A DNA stretch of 6,070 bases from Nitrospirota bacterium (GTDB taxonomy: Bacteria; Nitrospirota_A; Leptospirillia; Leptospirillales; Leptospirillaceae). Shown piece after piece: positions 1 through 6,030 of this stretch. Location: NCBI GenBank assembly GCA_027415455.1, contig DAIBSV010000109.1:1-6070 (forward strand), read 5' to 3'. The translations under genes were made by a program, and so were the position numbers. Under the pieces are notes generated by a model. The model ran no database searches and was not told the origin of the DNA. It saw only the letters and a list, made by a program, of their open reading frames with translations. How positions within the stretch are numbered: the first letter of the stretch is position 1; each line of letters opens with the position of its first letter.

Positions 1-12
1 GGCCACGCTCAT
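1..12 (-). CDS. Start of a downstream gene, probable NtrX-type response regulator (partial)
   Basis: Only the first four codons are in the window (M-S-V-A, then it runs off the left edge). The ATG overlaps the TGA stop of the histidine kinase as ATGA, so the two are translationally coupled. A strong Shine-Dalgarno GGAGG (18-14, minus strand) sits only one base from this ATG but seven bases from an in-frame GTG at codon 3 (bases 6-4), so the GTG may be the real start. NtrY-like kinases are usually followed by an NtrX-type sigma-54 response regulator. The identity here is inferred from that context only; no receiver motif is visible. Confidence 0.55.
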
Positions 13-2240
13 TCCTCCGGCTGCTTTTCCGCCCGGCCGGCCGGGAAGGATGCGGGCTCCGGGACGGGAAGATCGATGGTGAAGACCGCCCCCGCGGGGA
101 TGGCCGTAGAATAGGAGATCGCTCCCCGGTGCTCGCTCACGATCCTCTGGACGATGGCGAGTCCCAGACCCATCCCGGCATCGCGGGTGGAAAAATAGGG
201 CAGAAAGATCCGGTCGACCGCCTCGGGGGGGATCCCCGGCCCGTTGTCCTCCACCACGATCCGTAGAAGGCCGAGGCCGCGGTCATGGGTGATCGCCACC
301 CGGATCCGTCCCGTTCCTCCCATCGCCGCGATGGCGTTTTCGAAGAGATTCGAAAAGACCCGGCGGAGGGCCTTGGGATCGATCCAGACATCCGGAAGAT
401 CCCGGTCGACCTCCACGACGAACTCCACCTCCCGGTGGGCCGAGCGGTATAGGACGACGCTCTCCAGAAGGACTGGCTCGACCGAAGCCAGCACCGGGCG
501 GCTCTCCGGAAGACGGGCGAAGGTCGAGAACTCGTCGACCAGGTGCTTGATGCCGGCCACCTCCGAAATGATCGTCTGGATCGACTCCTCGAAGACCTTT
601 GCAAGATCGGAGGCGTTTTCGGAAAACTTGCGCCGAAGGCGCTCCGCCGCAAGCTGTATCGGGGTCAGGGGATTCTTGATCTCGTGGGCGATCCGCTGGG
701 CCACCTCCCTCCAGGCCAGGGCCTTCTGGGCGTTCAGGAGGGTGGTCACGTCGTCGAAGACGACCACGGCCCCCGCCCCGGGATCCTCGAAACGATTGTA
801 GCGCATCCGGAAGGTCTGCGGAGGATCGGTTCCGACCGTCACCTCCTCTTCCACATGAAGCCTTCCGGACAGGCTGATCCGGTCGATCCAGAGGTCGAAG
901 GCGTGGAAGGCGGGATGGATCACCTCGCCCAGGGGACGGCCCAGAACGAAGGATCGGGGGATTCCCAGGATCTCCTCCGCCGAGCGGTTGAAGGTGGTGA
1001 CGATCTTCTCCCGGTTCAGGGAGAAGACCCCCGTGCCGATGTGCTCCAGAACCTTTTCCATGTATTCCCGCCGATGGGAGAGTTCGCGGTTGGTATTGGT
1101 GAGGGTTTCGCTCGAGAGAGCGAGATCCGAGGTCATCTGGTTGAAGGATTCGACCAGGACCCCGAACTCCTCTTCCCCGGTCAGGGGGACGCGGACGGAA
1201 AGATTTCCCCGGGCGACCTCCTCGGTGGCCTTTTCAAGGGCCAGGAGGGGGCGGGTGATCCGCCGGGCCAGGAAAAGACCGAACCAGATGGCGCCGAAGA
1301 TGATCATCATGGTGATCATGAAAAAGACCAGCAGATAGGATTGGCGGATGGGGTTCCGGAACTGGCGGAGCTCCCGGTAGTCCGAGAAGGCATGGGTGAG
1401 GGTCCCGAGCTTCCGGGAAAAGGCTTCCGGAACGAAGGAGTCCACCACCAGGACCGCCTGTCCCCGCTTCCGCGACAGGTTCACCTGAAGAAAGGCGCGG
1501 ACGAGGTCTCCCACGCCGGTGTGCGTCACCCGTGTCGTCCCCCCCTCCGGAACCGCCGCGAGATCCTCTCTCCCGGGTGCATCGAGGAGCCGCACGTTCA
1601 GGTCGACGGCCCGGGCGAGACGCTTCGGGTGGCCGGAGGACATCCGGTACACCTCGAGACCCGACAAGCCGAGCTCCCTTTTCTTTTTTTCCAGAAAGGC
1701 CCCGAGATCCCCTCCCGGACGGCTCTCTTCCCGGATCAGGCTCCCGGACAGGGCCCGGGCACTCCGAAGGGCGTCGCGCCGGACCTCCCGGTAGTATTCC
1801 CGGGAGACGGAGGCGGAGGCCCGGAGGGAGTCGGAGACGGGAAAGCTGAACCAGCGCTGTACCGAGGTGTTCAGGAATCCGGAGGCCACGATGAAGAGAA
1901 GAAGGGAGGGGATCAGGACCATGAGAAGGAAGGAGCCGATGAGGCGCGCCTGGAACCCCGACCCGAATCCCGATCCCGAGCGGTTCCAGTAGACCTTCGC
2001 CACGTTCCGGAGGAGGACGTAGAGCAGAAGGACGGCCAGGACCACGTCGATGTTGAAGAGGAAGACCACGATCACCCGGGCCATGAGGTTCGAACCCCCG
2101 GGACGGGCGGCGTGCTGGTACTCGAGGCCAGTCACCAGGAGAAGCCCCAGGAGGATCGTCCCGACGAGAAGAGGGAGTGATGTGAGGCGGACCCATCCCT
2201 TCTTCGGCCTTTCGCTCGCGCCGGACTGTCGGTCGGACAT
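9..2240 (-). CDS. NtrY-like membrane sensor histidine kinase
   Basis: A 743-residue two-component sensor kinase that would sense a signal at or in the inner membrane and phosphorylate a partner regulator. There are three hydrophobic segments near the N-terminus (about 21-40, 54-78, 99-122), a predicted extracytoplasmic region (about 125-300), and a fourth membrane segment (about 301-325). These are followed by a HAMP linker (about 322-380), a PAS-like domain (about 390-500), and a DHp domain with H-box RIAHEIKNPLTP, phosphoacceptor His519. The ATPase domain shows N-box NLFENAIAAM (Asn635), G1 DNGPGIP (665-671), F-box YFSTRD and G2 GMGLGLAIV (689-697). All catalytic motifs are intact. Three N-terminal membrane segments plus HAMP-PAS-HisKA-HATPase match the NtrY family, and the length is typical. 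It starts at ATG three bases after the stop of the AsmA-like gene, with GGGAG 11 bases upstream. The signal is unknown; a nitrogen role is not implied by the sequence. Confidence 0.93.
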   Translation of the reverse strand: MSDRQSGASERPKKGWVRLTSLPLLVGTILLGLLLVTGLEYQHAARPGGSNLMARVIVVFLFNIDVVLAVLLLYVLLRNVAKVYWNRSGSGFGSGFQARLIGSFLLMVLIPSLLLFIVASGFLNTSVQRWFSFPVSDSLRASASVSREYYREVRRDALRSARALSGSLIREESRPGGDLGAFLEKKKRELGLSGLEVYRMSSGHPKRLARAVDLNVRLLDAPGREDLAAVPEGGTTRVTHTGVGDLVRAFLQVNLSRKRGQAVLVVDSFVPEAFSRKLGTLTHAFSDYRELRQFRNPIRQSYLLVFFMITMMIIFGAIWFGLFLARRITRPLLALEKATEEVARGNLSVRVPLTGEEEFGVLVESFNQMTSDLALSSETLTNTNRELSHRREYMEKVLEHIGTGVFSLNREKIVTTFNRSAEEILGIPRSFVLGRPLGEVIHPAFHAFDLWIDRISLSGRLHVEEEVTVGTDPPQTFRMRYNRFEDPGAGAVVVFDDVTTLLNAQKALAWREVAQRIAHEIKNPLTPIQLAAERLRRKFSENASDLAKVFEESIQTIISEVAGIKHLVDEFSTFARLPESRPVLASVEPVLLESVVLYRSAHREVEFVVEVDRDLPDVWIDPKALRRVFSNLFENAIAAMGGTGRIRVAITHDRGLGLLRIVVEDNGPGIPPEAVDRIFLPYFSTRDAGMGLGLAIVQRIVSEHRGAISYSTAIPAGAVFTIDLPVPEPASFPAGRAEKQPEE

Positions 2241-2243
2241 GGG

Positions 2244-3443
2244 TCAGGAGACTCCCGCCAGGTGCCCCAGACCCCCGAGAAAGGTTCCCCAGTCCTCGGG
2301 TTTTTTGGGAAGCGGAACCACCCCGGAGGCGGTCAGTGTGAAGGCCCCCATGATCCCTCCGCGTCCGGTCTCCCTGACGCGGACCCTGGCCCGGGGATCG
2401 GGACCGGCGAGGTTGGCCCAGAGCCGTCCCCGTATCCGGGACTCTCCTACCGTGACCTCCACGGGCCTGGCTTCGAGCATCCCCGGAACCATGGAGAGAA
2501 TGACCCGGAGATCCCGAAGACGGCGTCCGCCCAGGGTGAGCTCCGGCGCGGTGACCACCGCCCTGGCCCGGAGGCGGTCGATGCGGCCGTGGAGGTAGCT
2601 CCGGAAGGCCATGGAGCCCCCGGGAACGGGCGTTCCGGCCGGAAGAAGGGGGGCCAGGGAGGCGAGGGTGAGGCGTCCCTGGATAAAAAGGCTGGCGACG
2701 GGCTCCGTCCCGAAGGAGAGAATCTGGCCCTGGACCTGAAGCCTGCCCCCGGGAGAGTCAGTGCGGATCTCGAGGTCCGGGAGACCCCCTTCGGCGAAGG
2801 AGGCGGTGGCCCGAAGCGTGGAGGAGGCCAGGGTCCTGCCGGCGACCACAGTGGAAAGCGATCCCGATGGTATTTCGAGGCGGAACCGGTTCATGAAGAG
2901 ATTGGGGCGAAGAAGGGCCCGGTCGGCATGAAGCGTGACCCCCACTCCCCGGTCGGCCAGAAGGATGGAGAGATCGGTCCGGACGAAGGAGATCCGTCGG
3001 ATGGTCGCGCCTCCCGACAATCCTTCCGGATGGATGCCGGCCGCCCAGCGTTCCAGGACCTCCCGGTAGTTGTCGCCGGATGCCCGGGAGACGGCAGTCA
3101 CGCGACCCCCATCGACCGAGAGCGAATCGAGGGCGATGACCCGGTTCAGAAGGGAGAGGATGTCGACCCGGGCGGAAAGTTTCCGGATGGTGACGAGAGG
3201 CGGAACGGAACGGTCGGGGCCGGAGACCGAGAGGGGGCAGGTCATGGTCAGGTTCGAGACCTCGACGGTGCGCCGCGCCCAGTGGATCTCGAAGCCTCCC
3301 GAACCGACGCTGCAGCCGAAAGACTGCCCCAGGGCGACCTCGAGACGGGCCTTGAGGGAGCGCTCCAGGAGACGCGTACCCGCAAAGCCCAGGAGAACCA
3401 GAAGAGGCAGGAGGAGCAGGAGCCCCAGGCGAACACCTCTCAA
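2244..3443 (-). CDS. Short AsmA/TamB-like inner-membrane-anchored protein
   Basis: A 399-residue protein with one strong N-terminal hydrophobic anchor (residues about 5-22, poly-Leu/Val). A predicted periplasmic body follows, rich in alternating hydrophobic and polar beta-strand patterns. The segment after the anchor (RSLKARLEVALGQSFGC, then EIHWARRTVEVSNLTM) resembles the N-terminal entry of AsmA/TamB/YhdP-type proteins, which form lipid-binding beta-grooves between the two membranes. It is much shorter than AsmA (about 600) or TamB (over 1200), and I see no TamB C-terminal domain. It is nevertheless bounded tightly by neighbours on both sides, so it looks complete. The start is TTG, overlapping the upstream TGA as TTGA, with GGGAGG (3458-3453) nine bases before it. 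Family assignment is by pattern only. Its position directly before the kinase suggests an envelope role or a signal-modulating partner. Confidence 0.72.
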   Translation of the reverse strand: MRGVRLGLLLLLPLLVLLGFAGTRLLERSLKARLEVALGQSFGCSVGSGGFEIHWARRTVEVSNLTMTCPLSVSGPDRSVPPLVTIRKLSARVDILSLLNRVIALDSLSVDGGRVTAVSRASGDNYREVLERWAAGIHPEGLSGGATIRRISFVRTDLSILLADRGVGVTLHADRALLRPNLFMNRFRLEIPSGSLSTVVAGRTLASSTLRATASFAEGGLPDLEIRTDSPGGRLQVQGQILSFGTEPVASLFIQGRLTLASLAPLLPAGTPVPGGSMAFRSYLHGRIDRLRARAVVTAPELTLGGRRLRDLRVILSMVPGMLEARPVEVTVGESRIRGRLWANLAGPDPRARVRVRETGRGGIMGAFTLTASGVVPLPKKPEDWGTFLGGLGHLAGVS

Positions 3444-4090
3444 GGAGCCGCGCCTCCCGGGCGCCCAAGATCCCGCTGGCGCACGAAGAACATCTTGGTC
3501 TGGTAGAGAATGTCGTTCATGTAGTCCCGGTCCTCCGCCGTCATGGAGCCACCGACGGTTCCCGACACGAAATCCAGAAGGTCGATGTAAAGACGGGCCG
3601 CATCCATGTTGGCGATCCCTCCCGGACGACCGGTGGCCGGGTCGACTCCCAGGGCATGGACCGCCATCGCCCCCAGGATCGCCGGAATATGGCCCAGGCG
3701 GGGGGGCTCCTTTTCATTCGGGCCGGCCGCGGGGGGGATCTGGCCCATTATCCCTTCCTTGCCCCGGGCGGCCGCGTAGAGGTCGATCAGGTCGAGATAG
3801 AAGCGGGCCTCGGAGGGGCTGAAGCGTTCGTCGGGAAGGCCGGTTGACGGATCGACGAAGAGATGGGAGGCGACCATCCCGGAGAGGAGTGCCAGGAGGC
3901 GCCCTTCGCGGGCCTCCTCCGCCTTTTCCCTGAGGCTCTTCTCCGAGTCGGTGACGGGCGGGGCGATGGGCTCTTCGGGAGTAGTTTGGGTCCGCGGCGC
4001 CTCCTCACGGGCCGGCTCCTCGTCGAAGCGCATGCGCCGATCGTTTATAATGATGGAGGGTTCGGACTCCGGGTTTTGCTGGTCGCTCAT
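3440..4090 (-). CDS. DUF1844 family protein with two tandem related halves
   Basis: A 216-residue soluble protein of unknown function. The N-terminus has a SIIINDRRMRF motif like the DRRRF lead typical of DUF1844 proteins, then an acidic, Pro/Glu-rich linker (about 24-60). Two helical segments follow that align without gaps at a 70-residue offset. Residues 66-110 carry HLFVDPSTG and ARFYLDLIDL; residues 136-180 carry HALGVDPATG and ARLYIDLLDF. The C-terminal piece (about 181-206, MTAEDRDYMNDILYQTKMFF) matches the usual DUF1844 ending, in which a small helical bundle closes with a DIL/LLYDLR-like helix. Usual family members carry one copy and are about 90-130 residues. ATG start with AAAGGA (4102-4097) six bases upstream. 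It is first in the minus-strand operon; its stop overlaps the next start by four bases. No catalytic residues are recognised. Confidence 0.82.
   Translation of the reverse strand: MSDQQNPESEPSIIINDRRMRFDEEPAREEAPRTQTTPEEPIAPPVTDSEKSLREKAEEAREGRLLALLSGMVASHLFVDPSTGLPDERFSPSEARFYLDLIDLYAAARGKEGIMGQIPPAAGPNEKEPPRLGHIPAILGAMAVHALGVDPATGRPGGIANMDAARLYIDLLDFVSGTVGGSMTAEDRDYMNDILYQTKMFFVRQRDLGRPGGAAP
4023..4051 (+). promoter_or_regulatory. Candidate marC promoter inside the DUF1844 gene
   Basis: A perfect TATAAT (4046-4051) lies on the plus strand about 65 bases before the marC start, antisense to the Ile-Ile-Ile-Asn codons of the DUF1844 gene. The hexamer 17 bases upstream (4023-4028, TCGAAG) is a poor -35 match, about three of six. 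The AT-rich patch stands out in G+C-rich surroundings. It may only reflect the ATT/ATA codons of the conserved N-terminal motif. Confidence 0.35.
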
Positions 4091-4096
4091 GGATCA

Positions 4097-4109
4097 TCCT
4101 TTCGAAGGG
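4097..4109. promoter_or_regulatory. Back-to-back ribosome binding sites in the 27-base divergent gap
   Basis: The gap between the DUF1844 start (4090, minus) and the marC start (4118, plus) holds AAAGGA on the minus strand (4102-4097, six bases from its ATG). It also holds GAAGGG on the plus strand (4104-4109, eight bases from the marC GTG). The two sites meet at the palindrome TTCGAA (4101-4106). There is no room for either promoter in the gap, so both must lie inside the neighbouring coding regions. The plus-strand site decides the marC start in favour of GTG 4118 over GTG 4109. Confidence 0.6.
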
Positions 4110-4117
4110 TGTGGCCC

Positions 4118-4720
4118 GTGCATACATTCTGGAAGGTTTTCCTCCCCCTGTTCGTCGCCATCGATCCGCCGGGGGTGCTCTCGCTTTTCTTCAGTCTAAC
4201 ACAAGGCATGGAGGGGGCCCAAAAAAGAAGGACGGCCGGGGCGGCGGTCCTGACCGCCTTCCTGACCGTCCTTTTTTTCGACGTTTTCGGAACCTCCCTC
4301 CTCGACTTCCTCGGGCTCTCTCTCTGGGACTTCACCCTGGCCGGGGGACTTCTTCTTCTGGTCCTGTCGGTCTCGGACCTGCTCAGAAACCAGGACCCGA
4401 AGGAGGCGGGACGCCCCTCGCTCATGACCGGCCCGATCGGGGCGGTCCCCCTCGGCATCCCGATCATCGCGGGACCGGCAACCCTCACCACCTCCCTCAT
4501 CTTCTCGAAGTCCGTCTCCCTCCCCTGGGCCCTCCTGGCCCTGGGCGTCAACATGGCGCTTCTCTTCGCCGTTCTCCTCTTTTCCGACAGGATCACCCGG
4601 ATCCTGGGCCAGACCCTGTCGGCCGCGGTGGGAAAGATCTTCTCCCTTTTGCTTGCCGCCATCGCCATCCACCTGATCCACCGGGGGATCAACGGCCTTC
4701 TGGGCCTCCCGGGGGGATAG
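4118..4720 (+). CDS. marC: MarC family integral membrane protein
   Basis: A 200-residue, very hydrophobic protein with about six membrane segments, matching the usual MarC length. Family signatures are the N-terminal FLPLFVAIDPPGVL (Asp16-Pro17), the ALTEG-like loop SLTQG, the AGGLLLLVLSVSDLL segment, the central PLGIPIIAGPATLTT (111-125) and the C-terminal AIAIHLIHRGI helix. MarC (UPF0056) was named for multiple antibiotic resistance, but the link was later not supported; the transported substrate, if any, is unknown. I chose GTG 4118 because GAAGGG (4104-4109) is eight bases before it. GTG 4109 would add three residues but would overlap that site. It is transcribed divergently from the kinase operon and appears to be a single gene. 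The following 303 bases contain no clear terminator. Confidence 0.92.
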   Translation: MHTFWKVFLPLFVAIDPPGVLSLFFSLTQGMEGAQKRRTAGAAVLTAFLTVLFFDVFGTSLLDFLGLSLWDFTLAGGLLLLVLSVSDLLRNQDPKEAGRPSLMTGPIGAVPLGIPIIAGPATLTTSLIFSKSVSLPWALLALGVNMALLFAVLLFSDRITRILGQTLSAAVGKIFSLLLAAIAIHLIHRGINGLLGLPGG

Positions 4721-4761
4721 CTCCCACCGGCAAGACTTCCGTCGATGTCGGGCATCGTCCG

Positions 4762-4771
4762 GGTCATGACC
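4762..4771. repeat. Palindrome GGTCATGACC
   Basis: Perfect 10-base palindrome 42 bases after the marC stop. It shares the GGTCATG half-site with the second palindrome at 4900-4911 (preceded there by AAG). It could be a dimeric-regulator site or chance; it is far from the vapB start. Confidence 0.4.
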
Positions 4772-4899
4772 ACCCCGAAGGCTGCCGCACAACCGGGGAT
4801 TTCCTTTTTGAACCGGATTTTCATCGGCTCCCCGGATCCTGAGATGAGCATGCCTGTCACTTCCGGTCCTCTGTGAGATCCGGCGGACCTGCGGTGAAG

Positions 4900-4911
4900 G
4901 TCATGCATGAC
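4900..4911. repeat. Palindrome GTCATGCATGAC
   Basis: Perfect 12-base palindrome with the NsiI/SphI-like core ATGCAT. It lies 51 bases upstream of the candidate -35 of vapB, a position compatible with a regulatory site but not a typical operator overlap. Function is not determined. Confidence 0.45.
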
Positions 4912-4962
4912 ACGAATAGGGCGATACGCGACAGCCGGTCGGGGACACAAGAAGAGATCCCG

Positions 4963-4992
4963 TTGATCGGAATGGCGAATTTCCCGCATAAT
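4963..4992 (+). promoter_or_regulatory. Candidate vapBC promoter
   Basis: TTGATC (4963-4968) and CATAAT (4987-4992) are separated by 18 bases and end 31 bases before the vapB ATG. The -10 matches consensus at five of six positions and the -35 at four of six. The spacer contains GGAA/TTCC half-sites (4969-4972, 4981-4984). The heptamer GATCGGA occurs both over the -35 (4965-4971) and over the ribosome binding site (5010-5016). VapBC complexes usually repress their own promoter, so these repeats are operator candidates, by inference. Confidence 0.5.
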
Positions 4993-5008
4993 CATACAAG
5001 AACCCTGT

Positions 5009-5022
5009 CGATCGGAGAATCG
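5009..5022 (+). promoter_or_regulatory. vapB ribosome binding site in a small hairpin loop
   Basis: GGAG (5014-5017) is six bases before the vapB ATG at 5024. It sits in the loop of a short potential stem CGAT/ATCG (5009-5012 with 5019-5022). The 4-bp stem is weak and may not form. Confidence 0.45.
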
Positions 5023-5023
5023 T

Positions 5024-5230
5024 ATGTCAATCGTGACCATTTCCCCTAAATTCCAGGTCGTAATCCCGCAAAAGATTCGCGAATCCCTGGACCTTCATCC
5101 GGGACAGAAGGTCCAGGCCTTCTCCTACAAAGGCAGGATCGAGCTTGTTCCCGTAAAGAAACCCCGCGACATGAGGGGCTTTCTTCCCGGGATCGAAACG
5201 GATGTCCCGAGAGACCGGGACCGATCGTGA
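5024..5230 (+). CDS. vapB: AbrB/MazE-fold antitoxin, VapB type
   Basis: A 68-residue protein with an N-terminal swapped-hairpin AbrB/SpoVT DNA-binding domain (residues 1-45). It begins VTISPKFQVVIPQKIRESL, matching the family pattern of strand, Lys-x-Gln-x-x-Ile-Pro and the helix RExL, then the HPGQKV turn and second strand RIELVPV. The remaining polar tail (46-68), containing RDMRGFLPG, is the kind of segment that wraps around and blocks the partner PIN toxin. The start is set by GGAG six bases upstream. Its TGA overlaps the toxin start as GTGA, so the pair is translationally coupled. It should neutralise VapC by direct binding and, with it, repress the operon (family knowledge). G+C is lower than in the left block. 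Confidence 0.92.
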   Translation: MSIVTISPKFQVVIPQKIRESLDLHPGQKVQAFSYKGRIELVPVKKPRDMRGFLPGIETDVPRDRDRS

Positions 5231-5604
5231 ATGTGGTGGACTCTTCCGGATGGCTTGAATATTTTGCCGATGGGCCCAATGCGGACTTTTTTGCTCCGGC
5301 CATCGAGGAACCGGAGCAACTGATTGTCCCCTCGATCAGTCTTCTGGAGGTTTTTAAAAGAGTTCTCCAGCAAAGAGGCGAAAACGATGCCTTTCAGGCG
5401 GTCGCCCTGATGATGGAGGGACATGTGGTGGATCTGGACGGGGATCTGGCCATATCGGCGGCCTCTTTGAGCCATGAGGAAAAACTCCCGCTGGCGGACA
5501 GCGTCATGCTGGCCACCGCGCGAAAGTTCCAGGCGCTTCTCTGGACCCAGGACCGTGATTTCGAGAACAAGCAAGGGGTCCGGTACATTTCAAAGACTTC
5601 CTGA
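5227..5604 (+). CDS. vapC: PIN-domain ribonuclease toxin, VapC type
   Basis: A 125-residue PIN-domain protein of typical VapC length. The acidic metal-site residues are in place: Asp5 in VVDSSGWLEYF, Glu41 in SLLEVFKR, Asp91 in LPLADSVMLATAR, and Asp109/Asp111 in LWTQDRDFE. It is expected to cut RNA (tRNA or rRNA in studied VapCs) with Mg2+ unless held by VapB; the target cannot be read from the sequence. The GTG start at 5227 overlaps the antitoxin stop by four bases; another in-frame GTG follows at 5233. The frame is intact to the TGA at 5602-5604, so the toxin looks functional. No terminator follows; decayed mobile-element sequence lies downstream. Confidence 0.93.
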   Translation: MNVVDSSGWLEYFADGPNADFFAPAIEEPEQLIVPSISLLEVFKRVLQQRGENDAFQAVALMMEGHVVDLDGDLAISAASLSHEEKLPLADSVMLATARKFQALLWTQDRDFENKQGVRYISKTS

Positions 5605-5861
5605 TTCGCGGTTATCCCGGCTCTGTGGATCCGCAAAGGGTCATCCGGGAGGATGGCGCTGGATTGGCGGCTCTTCCTTCTGACGGTCCTTACCTCGCGG
5701 AATCTCCGGAGGCCGACAGGAACATTCCAATGGCCGGCATACGGTTCTCCCTTGCCTTCCTAGCCGGGGGACACGCATTGAGCCGAAAGGCGACATTACC
5801 CTGGCCCTGTGGAAAAAACTGGCCCACTTCCGTGTTTTGGACCGTCGCGAAAAAGTCGGTT
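5605..5861. other. Region after vapC with no convincing intact gene
   Basis: No gene with a ribosome binding site and a family signature is visible on either strand. A short plus-strand open stretch (5762-5860), ending at the TGA at 5861-5863, encodes a protein-like piece with the string GDITLALWKKLAHFRVLDRR. It has no start and its upstream context reads as noise, so it could be a gene remnant. A TCCCGG/CCGGGA pair (5614-5619, 5645-5650) is the only notable inverted repeat. The sequence looks like decayed accessory DNA between the toxin gene and the insertion-element relic. Confidence 0.4.
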
Positions 5862-6013
5862 GACATCTGGAAGGAGGTGCACGCCATGGGACGCTCGATA
5901 TTGGAGCGTGGGCTCCCTCCGGCCTCAGGCCACGGAACACCGGTGATTCTCGCGAATGGGCCGAGAAGGCACAGCCCATGGCCGATCAGGCCCCTGAATC
6001 TCCCCACGGCTAA
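5862..6013 (+). pseudogene. Degraded TnpB C-terminal fragment
   Basis: In the frame starting at 5871 the residues KEVHAMGRSILERGL, then GHGTPV, match the end of TnpB. There the last RuvC/zinc-ribbon piece (pattern DRDVNAAxNILxRGL) is followed by a G-x-GTP-containing tail. The catalytic Asp of that pattern and the upstream Cys pairs are not recognisable. The tail then appears to change frame: QAPESPHG and the TAA at 6011-6013, the expected ending in the hairpin loop, are in the frame starting at 5882. So the gene is 5'-truncated and frameshifted, and cannot give a working nuclease. An AAGGAGGT (5871-5878) seven bases before ATG 5886 would allow a 49-residue product, but this is probably chance from the Lys-Glu-Val codons. 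Recognition is from motif memory, not a search. Confidence 0.55.
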
Positions 6014-6030
6014 AGCCGGGGGGTTCCGAT
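5921..6030 (+). ncRNA. Possible omegaRNA-like scaffold remnant
   Basis: In TnpB elements the 3' part of tnpB and the right end are transcribed as the guide (omega) RNA. Here there is a series of small stems: GGCC-TCA-GGCC (5921-5931), ATGGGC/GCCCAT (5956-5961 with 5974-5979, 12-base loop), GGCC-GATCA-GGCC (5980-5992), and the terminal hairpin (6002-6023). This order of short hairpins ending in the terminal stem is what an omegaRNA scaffold looks like. Without a nearby intact TnpB it may be dead, or could be used in trans; I cannot tell. Confidence 0.33.

Larger units (their letters stand above)
4721..5023. other. Intergenic region between marC and vapB, without a convincing gene
   Basis: These 303 bases hold a small hairpin CGATG-TCGGG-CATCG (4743-4757), a perfect 10-base palindrome GGTCATGACC (4762-4771), and a perfect 12-base palindrome GTCATGCATGAC (4900-4911). 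There is an imperfect inverted repeat CCGGGGA/TCCCCGG (4793-4799 and 4829-4835) and a GGTCC/GGACC pair (4865-4869, 4885-4889). None is followed by a T-run, so no rho-independent terminator is evident. A 36-codon plus-strand reading frame (4766-4876) lacks a ribosome binding site. The right end carries the vapB promoter candidate. Confidence 0.6.

Noticed and set aside
1683..1689. In-frame slippery heptamer A-AAA-AAG in the kinase (codons 184-186, minus strand), with the -1 frame open to 1234
   Set aside because: It fits the programmed -1 frameshift consensus, but it encodes a plain Glu-Lys-Lys-Lys run. I see no obvious downstream stem, and the -1 product would be an Arg/Gly/Pro-rich shadow. 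Chance is more likely in G+C-rich DNA.
543..2180. Long plus-strand open frame (545 codons) antisense to the kinase
   Set aside because: Its translation is low-complexity Gly/Pro/Glu/Asp-rich and has no family motif. It mirrors the kinase codons, which carry every expected histidine-kinase motif in the correct order.
2262..3506. 414-codon plus-strand frame antisense to the AsmA-like gene
   Set aside because: Gly/Asp/Pro/Arg-rich, no motifs, and the minus strand has a membrane anchor, ribosome binding site and stop-start overlap that mark it as the real gene.
4793..4835. Possible marC terminator
   Set aside because: The CCGGGGA/TCCCCGG arms are separated by 29 bases and are not followed by a T-run, so this does not meet the form of a rho-independent terminator.
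4087..5040. 317-codon minus-strand frame covering marC and the vapB upstream gap
   Set aside because: The part over marC is an antisense shadow. The rest has no ribosome binding site or recognisable domain, although the piece around 4721-4830 looks slightly protein-like.
5860..5865. Perfect TTGACA
   Set aside because: No acceptable -10 hexamer lies 16-19 bases downstream; the following bases are the TnpB-like fragment.
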